From Escherichia sp. ESNIH1 (lineage in GTDB: Bacteria; Pseudomonadota; Gammaproteobacteria; Enterobacterales; Enterobacteriaceae): a stretch of 64,000 nucleotides of DNA. The stretch is taken from the NCBI GenBank assembly GCA_002918705.1, contig PQKR01000002.1, positions 186,001 through 250,000 on the forward strand. The letters are read 5' to 3'. The notes beneath the pieces were generated by a model. The model made no database searches and was not told where the DNA came from. It was given only the letters and a program-made list of their open reading frames with translations. Both the position numbers and the translations under genes were made by a program. Below, one piece after another: positions 30,952 through 39,683 of the stretch (its first letter is position 1; every line of letters starts with the position of its first letter).

Positions 30952-31734
30952 ATGAAGAAGACGGCTGTAGCTCTCTCTTTACTGCTGGGACTCTCCAGCG
31001 CCGCCAGCGTTTACGCTGCGCTTCCCCAGACCGTGCGCATTGGTACGGATGCGACCTATGCGCCATTCTCGTCTAAAGACGCGAAGGGTGAGTTTGTCGG
31101 CTTTGATATCGACCTTGGTAACGAGATGTGCAAACGTATCCAGGTTAAGTGCACCTGGGTAGGCAGCGATTTTGACGCGCTGATCCCCTCTCTGAAAGCC
31201 AAGAAAATTGATGCCATTATCTCTTCTCTCTCCATTACCGAAAAACGTCAGCAGGAGATCGCCTTCTCCGACAAGCTCTACGCGGCGGATTCACGTCTGA
31301 TCGCGGCCAAAGGCTCGCCGATCCAGCCGACCATTGAGTCGTTGAAGGGTAAGCACGTTGGCGTGCTGCAGGGTTCAACCCAGGAGGCTTTTGGTAATGC
31401 CAACTGGCGCAGCAAAGGCATTGATGTCGTTGCCTATCAGAACCAGGATCTGATCTACTCCGACCTCGCCGCTGGTCGTCTGGATGCCGCCCTGCAGGAC
31501 GAGGTTGCCGCCAGCGAAGGCTTCCTCAAGCAGCCTGCCGGAAAAGAGTTCGCCTTTGCCGGTCCGTCGGTAAAAGATAAAAACTTCTTCGGGGAAGGCA
31601 CCGGGGTTGGCCTGCGTAAAGACGATACCGAGCTGAAGGCCGCATTCGACAAAGCGCTGGGTGAAATCCGCAAAGATGGTACCTACGACAAGATGGCGAA
31701 AAAATACTTCGACTTTAACGTCTACGGCGATTAA
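30952..31734 (+). CDS. argT: ArgT, lysine/arginine/ornithine-binding periplasmic protein
   Basis: A 260-residue type 3 solute-binding protein with a signal peptide ending VYA, then [20 protein letters not shown]. Conserved ligand-pocket segments ([14 protein letters not shown] near 48, [18 protein letters not shown] near 86) match ArgT. It delivers lysine, arginine and ornithine to HisQMP. It is about 70% identical by eye to the HisJ that follows, an ancient duplication. Separated from hisJ by 251 bases of regulatory sequence, with a sigma54 element upstream. Confidence 0.96.
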   Translation: MKKTAVALSLLLGLSSAASVYAALPQTVRIGTDATYAPFSSKDAKGEFVGFDIDLGNEMCKRIQVKCTWVGSDFDALIPSLKAKKIDAIISSLSITEKRQQEIAFSDKLYAADSRLIAAKGSPIQPTIESLKGKHVGVLQGSTQEAFGNANWRSKGIDVVAYQNQDLIYSDLAAGRLDAALQDEVAASEGFLKQPAGKEFAFAGPSVKDKNFFGEGTGVGLRKDDTELKAAFDKALGEIRKDGTYDKMAKKYFDFNVYGD

Positions 31735-31749
31735 GTGACGGCACGTCTC

Positions 31750-31779
31750 TGCACCAGGGTGGTGAGCCAGCGTGGTGCA
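31750..31779. promoter_or_regulatory. Overlapping NtrC-type sites upstream of hisJ (putative)
   Basis: TGCACCA-GGG-TGGTGAG (31750-31766) and TGAGCCA-GCG-TGGTGCA (31763-31779) each match the NtrC consensus TGCACCA-N3-TGGTGCA in one perfect half and most of the other. The two overlap by four bases, and the outer halves also form a 7-base inverted repeat. About 210-235 bases upstream of hisJ, an enhancer-like distance. Confidence 0.65.
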
Positions 31780-31881
31780 TTGATGTGGTTGATGCCTTAC
31801 GGCGGTGCGGTAAACGTACTTATGTCAGGCAACGGGACCTAAAACAGCATAGTTAAGCAGTGGCACTGCAAAAAAAAGCGT

Positions 31882-31911
31882 CCGGCAGGGCAGAATATTT
31901 TGCCTTGCCGG
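31882..31911. other. Stem-loop upstream of hisJ
   Basis: CCGGCAGGGCA pairs with TGCCTTGCCGG with one mismatch around an 8-base loop. It may end argT transcripts, but no T-tract follows. Confidence 0.5.
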
Positions 31912-31920
31912 GCCGAATAA

Positions 31921-31936
31921 TGGCACGATAGCCGTA
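31921..31936 (+). promoter_or_regulatory. Possible sigma54 promoter of hisJ
   Basis: TGGCACG is a perfect -24 element, but at the -12 position there is CCGTA in place of TTGCA (GT instead of the usual GC). The tandem NtrC-like sites 140 bases upstream raise the chance that it is real. Confidence 0.4.
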
Positions 31937-31985
31937 CCGTATTCTGTGCAAAATCCCGTTAAAAGACCGTCAGTTGAGGATGTTT

Positions 31986-32768
31986 ATGAATAAGTTGGTA
32001 TTATCGCTTTCTCTGGTGCTTGCTCTTTCCAGCGCGTCCAGCGCCTTTGCTGCCATTCCGCAGAAGCTGCGTATCGGCACCGATCCTACCTACGCGCCGT
32101 TCGAATCGAAGAATGCGCAGGGTGAATTAGTTGGTTTTGATATCGATCTGGCTAAAGAGCTGTGTAAACGCATTAATACGCAGTGTACCTTCATTGAGAA
32201 CCCGCTGGATGCGCTGATCCCCTCGCTGAAAGCGAAGAAAATTGATGCCATCATGTCGTCGCTCTCGATTACCGAGAAGCGTCAGCAGGAGATCGCCTTT
32301 ACTGACAAGCTTTATGCGGCCGATTCACGTCTGGTCGTGGCGAAGGCCTCTAATATCCAGCCGGACCTGTCGACCCTGAAAGGCAAACGCGTCGGCGTTC
32401 TGCAGGGCACCACCCAGGAGACCTACGGTAACGAACACTGGGCGGCGAAAGGGGTGGAGATCGTCTCCTATCAGGGCCAGGACTCTATCTATGCCGACCT
32501 GACCGCGGGCCGTATTGACGCCGCGTTCCAGGACGAAGTGGCCGCCAGCGAAGGTTTCCTGAAAACCGCGGCGGGCAAAGAGTACAAATTTGGTGGCCCG
32601 TCCATCAAAGATGAGAAGCTGTTTGGCGTGGGTACCGGCATGGGCATTCGCAAAGAGGATAACGAGCTGCGCGAAGCGCTGAACAAAGCCTTTGCCGATA
32701 TGCGTGCCGACGGTACCTACGAAAAGCTGGCGAAAAAGTATTTCGATTTTGATGTTTACGGTGGCTAA
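31986..32768 (+). CDS. hisJ: HisJ, histidine-binding periplasmic protein
   Basis: A 260-residue solute-binding protein with signal peptide [16 protein letters not shown]...AFA and mature [20 protein letters not shown]. It binds histidine (also arginine and lysine weakly) for HisQMP. TTGAGGATGTTT precedes the ATG at 31986; the in-frame ATG at 31980 sits too close to the Shine-Dalgarno and would not match the K-12 N-terminus. Followed by a stable stem-loop that separates it from hisQ. Confidence 0.96.
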   Translation: MNKLVLSLSLVLALSSASSAFAAIPQKLRIGTDPTYAPFESKNAQGELVGFDIDLAKELCKRINTQCTFIENPLDALIPSLKAKKIDAIMSSLSITEKRQQEIAFTDKLYAADSRLVVAKASNIQPDLSTLKGKRVGVLQGTTQETYGNEHWAAKGVEIVSYQGQDSIYADLTAGRIDAAFQDEVAASEGFLKTAAGKEYKFGGPSIKDEKLFGVGTGMGIRKEDNELREALNKAFADMRADGTYEKLAKKYFDFDVYGG

Positions 32769-32792
32769 TTCCCACCTGTGACAAACGTGCAG

Positions 32793-32813
32793 CCCCTCCC
32801 ATAACGGGAGGGG
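32793..32813 (+). other. Stem-loop in the hisJ-hisQ spacer
   Basis: CCCCTCCC and GGGAGGGG are perfect 8-base GC arms around ATAAC. There is no T-tract, so it is probably an mRNA-stabilising or differential-expression element; in Salmonella REP sequences occupy this spacer. Confidence 0.7.
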
Positions 32814-32853
32814 AAAAGACACGGCAGACACTACACACCACGGGGCAGGCTGC

Positions 32854-33540
32854 ATGCTGTACGGGTTTTCTCAAGTTATATTCCAGGGCGCTGTCGTCAC
32901 GCTGGAGCTGGCGCTCAGCTCCGTTGTGCTGGCCGTGCTGATAGGCCTGGCAGGGGCGGGGGCCAAGCTCTCTCATAACCGCCTGCTGGCCGCTCTTTTT
33001 GAAGGCTACACCACGCTTATCCGTGGCGTGCCCGATCTGGTATTGATGCTGCTCATCTTCTACGGGCTGCAAATCGCGCTGAACGGCATCACCGACGCCG
33101 TCGGTATGGCGCAGATTGATATCGATCCGATGATCGCCGGTATTATTACCCTCGGCTTTATCTACGGGGCCTATTTCACGGAAACCTTTCGCGGGGCGTT
33201 TATGGCCGTGCCGAAAGGGCACATCGAGGCCGCTACCGCCTTTGGCTTTACCGGCGGACAGATCTTCCGTCGCATTCTCTTTCCGGCCATGATGCGCTAC
33301 GCCCTGCCGGGAATTGGTAACAACTGGCAGGTGATCCTCAAGGCCACCGCGCTGGTGTCCCTGCTGGGCCTCGAGGACGTGGTGAAAGCTACCCAGCTTG
33401 CCGGGAAAAGTACCTGGGAGCCGTTCTACTTCGCCGTGGTCTGCGGCCTGATCTATTTAGTGTTTACCACCGTCTCTAATGGTGTGCTGCTTCTGCTCGA
33501 GCGCCGCTACTCCGTGGGTGTGAAGAGGGCTGATCTGTGA
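32854..33540 (+). CDS. hisQ: HisQ, histidine/lysine/arginine/ornithine ABC transporter permease
   Basis: A 228-residue polar-amino-acid permease with about five membrane segments (VTLELALSSVVLAVLIGLAG near 15, LVLMLLIFYGL near 62) and the EAA loop VPKGHIEAATAFGFTGGQIFRRILFP near 115-140, which contacts HisP. It forms the membrane channel with HisM. The ATG overlap of four bases with hisM (ATGA-type, GTGA) indicates coupling. It starts 85 bases after hisJ. Confidence 0.96.
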   Translation: MLYGFSQVIFQGAVVTLELALSSVVLAVLIGLAGAGAKLSHNRLLAALFEGYTTLIRGVPDLVLMLLIFYGLQIALNGITDAVGMAQIDIDPMIAGIITLGFIYGAYFTETFRGAFMAVPKGHIEAATAFGFTGGQIFRRILFPAMMRYALPGIGNNWQVILKATALVSLLGLEDVVKATQLAGKSTWEPFYFAVVCGLIYLVFTTVSNGVLLLLERRYSVGVKRADL

Positions 33541-34253
33541 TCGAAATTATTCAGGAGTACTGGCGCGCCCTGCTGTGGACCGACGGTTACCGCTTTACCG
33601 GCGTGGCGATCACCCTCTGGCTGCTGATCCTCTCGGTAGTGATGGGCGGTATCCTCGCGCTGTTTCTCGCCATCGGACGCGTCTCCAGCAATAAATTTAT
33701 CCGCTTTCCTATCTGGCTCTTTACCTATGTTTTTCGCGGTACGCCGCTCTACGTCCAGCTGCTGGTCTTCTACTCCGGGATGTATACCCTCGAGATTGTA
33801 AAGGGCACGGAGCTGCTGAACGCCTTCTTCCGTAGCGGCCTGAACTGTACGGTGCTGGCGTTAACGCTCAATACCTGCGCCTACACTACCGAAATTTTTG
33901 CCGGGGCGATCCGCTCGGTGCCGCACGGCGAGATTGAGGCGGCGCGGGCCTACGGCTTTTCGTCGGTGAAGATGTACCGCTGCATTATTCTGCCATCGGC
34001 GCTGCGCATTGCGCTGCCCGCCTACAGCAACGAAGTGATTTTAATGCTGCACTCGACGGCGCTGGCCTTTACCGCCACCGTCCCGGACCTGCTGAAAATT
34101 GCCCGTGATATTAACTCGGCTACCTACCAGCCCTTTACCGCGTTTGGTATTGCCGCCGTGTTGTACCTGATTATCTCCTATGCTCTCATCAGCCTGTTCC
34201 GCAAAGCGGAAAAACGCTGGCTGAAGCATGTGAAACCGTCTTCGACGCACTGA
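33537..34253 (+). CDS. hisM: HisM, histidine/lysine/arginine/ornithine ABC transporter permease
   Basis: A 238-residue permease partner of HisQ. Start GTG overlaps the hisQ stop (GTGATC). Membrane segments include [19 protein letters not shown] near 25 and [14 protein letters not shown]-like residues near 215; the EAA loop is [22 protein letters not shown] near 130. Stop is followed by seven bases and then the hisP ATG. Confidence 0.96.
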   Translation: MIEIIQEYWRALLWTDGYRFTGVAITLWLLILSVVMGGILALFLAIGRVSSNKFIRFPIWLFTYVFRGTPLYVQLLVFYSGMYTLEIVKGTELLNAFFRSGLNCTVLALTLNTCAYTTEIFAGAIRSVPHGEIEAARAYGFSSVKMYRCIILPSALRIALPAYSNEVILMLHSTALAFTATVPDLLKIARDINSATYQPFTAFGIAAVLYLIISYALISLFRKAEKRWLKHVKPSSTH

Positions 34254-34260
34254 GAATACG

Positions 34261-35034
34261 ATGTCCGAGAATAAATTAAACGTTACAGATCTGCACAAGC
34301 GCTACGGCGAACATGAGGTGCTGAAAGGGGTCTCGCTGCAGGCTAACGCAGGCGATGTGATCACCATTATCGGCTCGTCCGGCTCCGGCAAGAGTACCTT
34401 CCTGCGCTGCATTAACTTTCTCGAAAAGCCGAGCGAAGGCACGATTGTGGTTAACGGCCAGAACATCACTCTGGTACGGGATAAAGACGGCCAGCTGAAG
34501 GTCGCTGATAAACATCAGCTGCGCCTGCTACGTACCCGCCTGACGATGGTATTTCAGCATTTTAATCTCTGGAGCCACATGACGGTGCTGGAGAACGTGA
34601 TGGAAGCGCCAATCCAGGTCCTGGGGCTGAGCAAGCAGGAGGCGCGCGAGCGGGCGGTGAAGTATCTGGCGAAGGTGGGCATTGACGAGCGCGCCCAGGC
34701 CAAATACCCGGTGCACCTCTCTGGCGGCCAGCAGCAGCGCGTTTCGATTGCCCGTGCGTTAGCGATGGAGCCTGAGGTGCTGCTGTTTGATGAGCCAACC
34801 TCGGCGCTGGATCCGGAGCTGGTGGGCGAGGTGCTGCGCATTATGCAGCAGCTGGCAGAGGAGGGGAAAACAATGGTGGTGGTGACCCATGAGATGGGCT
34901 TTGCCCGCCATGTCTCTTCCCATGTGATCTTCCTGCACCAGGGGAAAATTGAGGAAGAGGGCAAACCGGAGGCGCTGTTTGACAATCCGCAAAGCCCACG
35001 CCTGCAGCAGTTCCTCAAAGGCTCGCTGAAGTAA
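34261..35034 (+). CDS. hisP: HisP, histidine/lysine/arginine/ornithine ABC transporter ATPase
   Basis: A 257-residue ABC ATPase. Walker [10 protein letters not shown] is near residue 39, the signature LSGGQQQR near 154, Walker [13 protein letters not shown] near 174, and the switch His in VVVTHEMGF near 211. It powers import by HisQM with ArgT or HisJ. Last gene of hisJQMP, convergent with the GNAT gene; a hairpin GCCCTC...GAGGGC (35042-35066) bridges the junction. Confidence 0.97.
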   Translation: MSENKLNVTDLHKRYGEHEVLKGVSLQANAGDVITIIGSSGSGKSTFLRCINFLEKPSEGTIVVNGQNITLVRDKDGQLKVADKHQLRLLRTRLTMVFQHFNLWSHMTVLENVMEAPIQVLGLSKQEARERAVKYLAKVGIDERAQAKYPVHLSGGQQQRVSIARALAMEPEVLLFDEPTSALDPELVGEVLRIMQQLAEEGKTMVVVTHEMGFARHVSSHVIFLHQGKIEEEGKPEALFDNPQSPRLQQFLKGSLK

Positions 35035-35050
35035 CGCTCTGGCCCTCTTC

Positions 35051-35578
35051 TTAACCGGAGAGGGCAGAGCTGAATGCCTGGGCGGTTAGGCGGTAGACCC
35101 AGTCATCATGAAACACGCCGTTCAGGCGATAGACCTTCTGCAGGATCTCCACCCGGCTAAACCCCAGCTTCTCCAGCACGCGCTGCGAACCGATATTGCC
35201 CGCAAGCACCCATGCATTCAGCGCCGTGATCCCGGCCTCGTTAAACGCATACTGACAGAGCGTGCGCAGCGCTTCGCTGGCGTACCCCTGGCCCTGAGCG
35301 TAGGTGGCAATGCTGTAGCCGACGTCCGCCTCCTGCGGGTTCTCTCCCGACCGGCTCAGACCAATATCACCAAGCGGGGTCGCTGTTCCCTGCTGACGAA
35401 TGACAAACGCCCCGGCGTCGATTAAACGCGCGTCAAATACCCGACGAATATCCTGCTGCGAGGCGATGTCTGCCATAAAGCGCATAATCAGCGGATCGCG
35501 GCGCAGGCGCAGGAAAAATGGCCAGTCAGACTCCTGGAAGGGAGAGAGGATCAGGCGTGAAGAGGTCAGCGTAGGCAT
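35051..35578 (-). CDS. GNAT-family N-acetyltransferase (RimJ/RimL-like)
   Basis: A 175-residue acetyltransferase. It begins LTSSRLILSPFQESDWPFF, as do RimJ/RimL-type GNATs, and carries the acetyl-CoA pyrophosphate loop near residues 93-98 in QGQGYASEALRTL, then NIGSQRVLEKLGF near 128-140. The acceptor (protein N-terminus, polyamine, drug or other) cannot be told. K-12 has no such gene here; yfcI is in this position as I recall. There is no clear Shine-Dalgarno before the ATG, and overlapping inverted repeats lie upstream. Same strand as yfcH, 76 bases downstream of it. Confidence 0.85.
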   Translation of the reverse strand: MPTLTSSRLILSPFQESDWPFFLRLRRDPLIMRFMADIASQQDIRRVFDARLIDAGAFVIRQQGTATPLGDIGLSRSGENPQEADVGYSIATYAQGQGYASEALRTLCQYAFNEAGITALNAWVLAGNIGSQRVLEKLGFSRVEILQKVYRLNGVFHDDWVYRLTAQAFSSALSG

Positions 35579-35588
35579 TTAAATCATC

Positions 35589-35640
35589 ATTCTGGTGAAT
35601 GGGTTATTTACATTAGCACCAGAATGGTAAATTGGTGCTA
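35589..35640. promoter_or_regulatory. Overlapping inverted repeats upstream of the GNAT gene
   Basis: ATTCTGGTG (35589-35597) pairs with CACCAGAAT (35617-35625), and TAGCACCA (35614-35621) pairs with TGGTGCTA (35633-35640). The middle arms overlap, so the two hairpins exclude each other if formed in RNA, or the set could be a three-part operator. The nearer repeat ends 11 bases before the GNAT start codon. Confidence 0.6.
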
Positions 35641-35654
35641 TTTATTTTAACGAT

Positions 35655-36548
35655 TCAGCGCAAGACGTCCGCGAGGGCCTCATCCAGATCGTACCAGCGA
35701 AAACCAAACCCGGAGGCCTCCAGGCGCTTAGGCAGGGCGCGCTGGCCGCCAAGCACCAGCACCGAGGATTCGCCCATCAGCAGCCGCACGGCGCTGGCCG
35801 GCGCGCGCATAAAGGCCGGACGATGCAGGGCATGGCCGAGGGCATGGGCAAAGCGTTCGTTATGCACCGGGTAGGGGGAGACCATATTAAACGGCCCACG
35901 CAGATCGTTATCCAGCAGCCAGATGATGCCGTTGACCATATCATCGATATGGATCCAGGCCAGGTACTGTCGTCCGCTGCCGATCGGGCCGCCGAGGCCG
36001 AGGCGAAATATCGGCAGCATTTTTGCCAGCGCGCCGCCTTTTGGGGCGAAGACGACGCCGGTGCGCAGCAGGCAGACGCGGGTACGATCGCTCAGCGCGC
36101 CGCAGGCGATCTGCTCCCAGCGGGCGCAGAGCTTGTGGGTAAATTCGTTGTGCGGCGGCTCCTCTTCGGTGACCACCACCTCGCCGAGATCGCCATAGTA
36201 GCCCGTAGCCGATCCGGAGATCAGCACCGAGGGTGGGGTAGCGCTGGCCTTGATCAGATCCACCAGCGTCTGGGTGATCTGCCAGCGACTGTTGCAGAGG
36301 CGCGCTTTTTGCGCCTCGCTCCAGCGCTTATCAGCTATGGGTTCGCCCGCCAGGTTAATGACCGCGTCAATGTCGTTCAGATCGCGGCGATCGTCCAACC
36401 CTTTGCTGAAGACCACGTCATCGCCTAATGTGCGGCGCGCCCGTTCGGGGCTGCGGGTGATCACCGTGACCGAATGCCCCAGCGCCAGCAGGCGGGGAAC
36501 AAGATGGCGGCCAATCAGGCCGGTACCGCCGGTAATCAAAATCCTCAT
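35655..36548 (-). CDS. yfcH: YfcH, TIGR01777/DUF1731 NAD-dependent epimerase-like protein
   Basis: A 297-residue extended-SDR protein equal in length to K-12 YfcH. The Rossmann motif [16 protein letters not shown] is at the start, [12 protein letters not shown] near residue 112 holds the catalytic Ser and Tyr, and a C-terminal DUF1731 domain occupies about 245-297 ([18 protein letters not shown]). Its substrate is unknown. It lies 19 bases after folX on the same strand. Confidence 0.94.
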   Translation of the reverse strand: MRILITGGTGLIGRHLVPRLLALGHSVTVITRSPERARRTLGDDVVFSKGLDDRRDLNDIDAVINLAGEPIADKRWSEAQKARLCNSRWQITQTLVDLIKASATPPSVLISGSATGYYGDLGEVVVTEEEPPHNEFTHKLCARWEQIACGALSDRTRVCLLRTGVVFAPKGGALAKMLPIFRLGLGGPIGSGRQYLAWIHIDDMVNGIIWLLDNDLRGPFNMVSPYPVHNERFAHALGHALHRPAFMRAPASAVRLLMGESSVLVLGGQRALPKRLEASGFGFRWYDLDEALADVLR

Positions 36549-36567
36549 GCAACCTCCAGGGCTGCGC

Positions 36568-36930
36568 TTAACGTCGCCAGCTCATACTCATTGACACCGA
36601 GTCGGCATACCGTAGCGCATAAAGTTTATCGATCTCCACTTCAGCATAGGTAACCCAGTGATGTTCGCGTGCGATATCGAGCACATCCTGAGTTAATTTT
36701 TCCAGCAAAAAGAAGCGATTATTTTCAATATGCTGAATGATGCTTTTAGTGATGGTACGGTAGTTCAGCGCATCGTTGATATCTTCACTGGCCCGTGCTT
36801 TGTCAGCGGGGTAGTGAATAACCACGTTGACCACGATGTCCTGACGGTTAGCTATCTCCTCATCTTTGATGCCGATAAAGGTTCTCAGGCGCAAATTTTT
36901 TATTCGTATGACCGCGTCTGGCTGTGACAT
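36568..36930 (-). CDS. folX: FolX, dihydroneopterin triphosphate 2'-epimerase
   Basis: A 120-residue protein, the same length as E. coli FolX. It belongs to the T-fold pterin family with Fol[19 protein letters not shown] and [17 protein letters not shown] are conserved. It epimerises C2' of dihydroneopterin triphosphate toward the monapterin used as a hydroxylase cofactor. The frame opens 12 codons further upstream, but the ATG at 36930 after GAGGGAATTTACC yields the K-12-like [12 protein letters not shown]. Confidence 0.95.
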   Translation of the reverse strand: MSQPDAVIRIKNLRLRTFIGIKDEEIANRQDIVVNVVIHYPADKARASEDINDALNYRTITKSIIQHIENNRFFLLEKLTQDVLDIAREHHWVTYAEVEIDKLYALRYADSVSMSMSWRR

Positions 36931-37005
36931 GGTAAATTCCCTCTGTGTAGTAACCCGCGCTATCATACACGAGGTTAAACGGCTCGCCTATGCGGGCAAA
37001 AGTGG

Positions 37006-37635
37006 CTAACTCTGGGTAACTTTTTGCATTGCGCGCAGGGTGGCTGGCCGGGTACGGATGCGTTCGAACCAGTTGTTCACTGCCGGGTAGCTGTTAAGGT
37101 TGATCCGCTGGCGTTCGTGAGCGTTGATCCACGGCCAGGCGGCGATATCGGCAATGCTATAGTGCTCACCGCCCAGCCACGGCACGCGCTCCAGTCGCTT
37201 ATTCATCACGCTATACAGACGCTGGGTCTCCACCTGAAAACGCTCAATAGCGTAGGGCACCGGCTTGGGAGCAAAATAGTTAAAATGGTGGTTCTGTCCA
37301 AGCATTGGACCCAGCCCGCCTACCTGCCAGAAGAGCCACTGTAGGGTCAGGTGCCGCTCGCGCAGCTCGCCGCTGAGCAGCTTGCCGCTCTTCTCTGCCA
37401 GATAGAGCAGGATCTCCCCTGATTCAAACAGACTAAGCGGCGCACCACCGTCGACAGGGGCATGATCTACGATGGCGGGAATTTTATTATTCGGTGAAAT
37501 CTCTAAAAAGTCGGGGCGAAACTGATCGCCTTTGCTGATATCGACACGGATCAGTCGGTAATCCAGCTCCGCCTCTTCCAGAAATAGCGTAATTTTGTGA
37601 CCGTTAGGGGTGGGGGCGTAATAGAGATCGATCAT
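37006..37635 (-). CDS. yfcG: YfcG, GST-family disulfide-bond oxidoreductase
   Basis: A 209-residue thioredoxin-fold plus helical GST protein. It begins MIDLYYAPTPNGHKITLFLEE, with the Thr8/Asn10 pair that in E. coli YfcG binds GSSG, and NNKIPAIVDH with the cis-Pro near 52. E. coli YfcG reduces disulfides with glutathione. The ATG at 37635 matches K-12; an ATG at 37665 adds 10 residues of no family match. Divergent from yfcF and 75 bases upstream of folX. Confidence 0.94.
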   Translation of the reverse strand: MIDLYYAPTPNGHKITLFLEEAELDYRLIRVDISKGDQFRPDFLEISPNNKIPAIVDHAPVDGGAPLSLFESGEILLYLAEKSGKLLSGELRERHLTLQWLFWQVGGLGPMLGQNHHFNYFAPKPVPYAIERFQVETQRLYSVMNKRLERVPWLGGEHYSIADIAAWPWINAHERQRINLNSYPAVNNWFERIRTRPATLRAMQKVTQS

Positions 37636-37748
37636 CTCAACTCCTGTCTGGGAATAAAGTCGCAAACAGGAGTATAGGCGCTGCCGGACGAGGCGGGATT
37701 TTCAGGCAGTGACAGCCCGCACAGGACGCTATATTTTAGATGAAATGA

Positions 37749-38408
<660 letters not shown>

Positions 38409-38471
38409 AGCTGTTTAGCACAGCCAAATCCGTTATCATAAAGCGACTTCTCAACGGTAAGGATGTAAGCG

Positions 38472-39023
38472 ATGAAGCTGATGTTTGCCTCCGATATTCA
38501 CGGCTCGCTGCCGGCCACGGAGCGCGTGCTGGCGCTGTTTGCCGAGAGCGGCGCGCAGTGGCTGGTGATCCTTGGCGATCTGCTCAACCACGGGCCGCGC
38601 AACGCGTTGCCGGAGGGGTATGCCCCTGCGCAGGTGGCCGAACGGCTGAATACGCAGGCATCGCGGATCATCGCCGTGCGCGGCAACTGTGACAGCGAAG
38701 TGGATCAGATGCTGCTGACGTTTCCTGTCACTGCCCCCTGGCAGCAGATATTATTGGATAATTCCCGGCTGTTTTTGACCCACGGCCATCTCTATAATGC
38801 AGAAAATTTACCACCGCTTGCCGCTGGCGATGTATTCATCTCCGGTCATACTCATATTCCGGTGGCGGAAAAGCGCGGCGAGATTATTCACTTCAACCCC
38901 GGCTCGGTGAGCATTCCGAAAGGGGGCTTTGCCGCCAGCTACGGTATGTTTGAGGACGGTATTTTTCGCGTAATCGCACTGAACGATCAACGGATTATTG
39001 CAGAAGTCGCTATTAATCCGTAA
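38472..39023 (+). CDS. yfcE: YfcE, metallophosphoesterase
   Basis: A 183-residue calcineurin-like phosphoesterase (K-12 184) with all metal motifs: ASDIHG near 7, GDLLNHG near 36, RGNCD near 74, and GHTHIP near 128. E. coli YfcE is a manganese-dependent phosphodiesterase active on model substrates; the natural one is unknown. A TATCAT hexamer near 38433 may be part of its own promoter. Confidence 0.95.
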   Translation: MKLMFASDIHGSLPATERVLALFAESGAQWLVILGDLLNHGPRNALPEGYAPAQVAERLNTQASRIIAVRGNCDSEVDQMLLTFPVTAPWQQILLDNSRLFLTHGHLYNAENLPPLAAGDVFISGHTHIPVAEKRGEIIHFNPGSVSIPKGGFAASYGMFEDGIFRVIALNDQRIIAEVAINP

Positions 39024-39079
39024 GTTAGCTCTCAACCAGAAACGCGCCACCAGAGCGCTATGCAGAGAAGGTTTTTCCG

Positions 39080-39625
39080 ATGGTGGAACAGAGTCATTTT
39101 ACAGGCACGGAGTGGGTGGATATCGTCAATGAGGACAACGAGGTGATCGCGCAGGCCAGCCGCGAACAGATGCGCGCGCAGTGTTTGCGTCATCGCGCCA
39201 CCTACATTGTCGTGCATGACGGCATGGGAAAAATTCTGGTGCAGCGCCGCACCGAGACAAAGGATTACCTGCCTGGCCTGCTGGATGCAACGGCGGGTGG
39301 CGTGGTGCAGGCGGACGAGGGGATGCTCGAGTCCGCACGGCGTGAGGCGGAAGAGGAGCTGGGCATCGCCGGCGTGCCGTTTGCCGAGCATGGGCAGTTC
39401 TACTACGAAGACGATCACTGCCGCGTCTGGGGTGGGCTATTCAGCTGCGTCTCCCACGGGCCTTTTGCCCTGCAGGAGGATGAGGTCAGCGAAGCGATCT
39501 GGATGACGCCGGAAGAGATCACCGCCCGCTGCGATGAGTTTACGCCGGACTCACTCAAGGCGCTGGCGCTGTGGATGAGCCGCAACGCCAACAACGACAC
39601 GCTTAAGCTGGCTGAAACCGAGTAG
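39080..39625 (+). CDS. yfcD: YfcD, Nudix hydrolase
   Basis: A 181-residue Nudix protein (K-12 180). The Nudix box [23 protein letters not shown] (split here as G-x5-E-x7-REAEEELGI) lies near residues 74-97. The N-terminus [19 protein letters not shown] is like isopentenyl-diphosphate isomerase-type Nudix members, but the substrate of YfcD is not established. Convergent with the phosphoketolase gene, with a terminator between them. Confidence 0.94.
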   Translation: MVEQSHFTGTEWVDIVNEDNEVIAQASREQMRAQCLRHRATYIVVHDGMGKILVQRRTETKDYLPGLLDATAGGVVQADEGMLESARREAEEELGIAGVPFAEHGQFYYEDDHCRVWGGLFSCVSHGPFALQEDEVSEAIWMTPEEITARCDEFTPDSLKALALWMSRNANNDTLKLAETE

Positions 39626-39638
39626 GCCTAAAAGCATC

Positions 39639-39672
39639 AAGCCGGCCACGGTACGTATTGGCCGGCTTTTTT
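39639..39672. terminator. Bidirectional terminator between yfcD and phosphoketolase
   Basis: AAGCCGGCCA and TGGCCGGCTT are perfect 10-base arms around a 10-base loop, with T-run on the plus side and A-containing flank on the other. Confidence 0.88.
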
Positions 39673-39683
39673 AATGCCTTAAC

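Noticed and set aside
30846-31076. 76-residue frame overlapping the argT start and its sigma54 element
   Set aside because: It reads out of frame through argT and starts inside the promoter.
31857-31870. TGGCAC-TGCA as a sigma54 promoter for hisJ
   Set aside because: The spacing between GG and GC is wrong. The sequence is a small palindrome (GCAGTG-G-CACTGC) instead.
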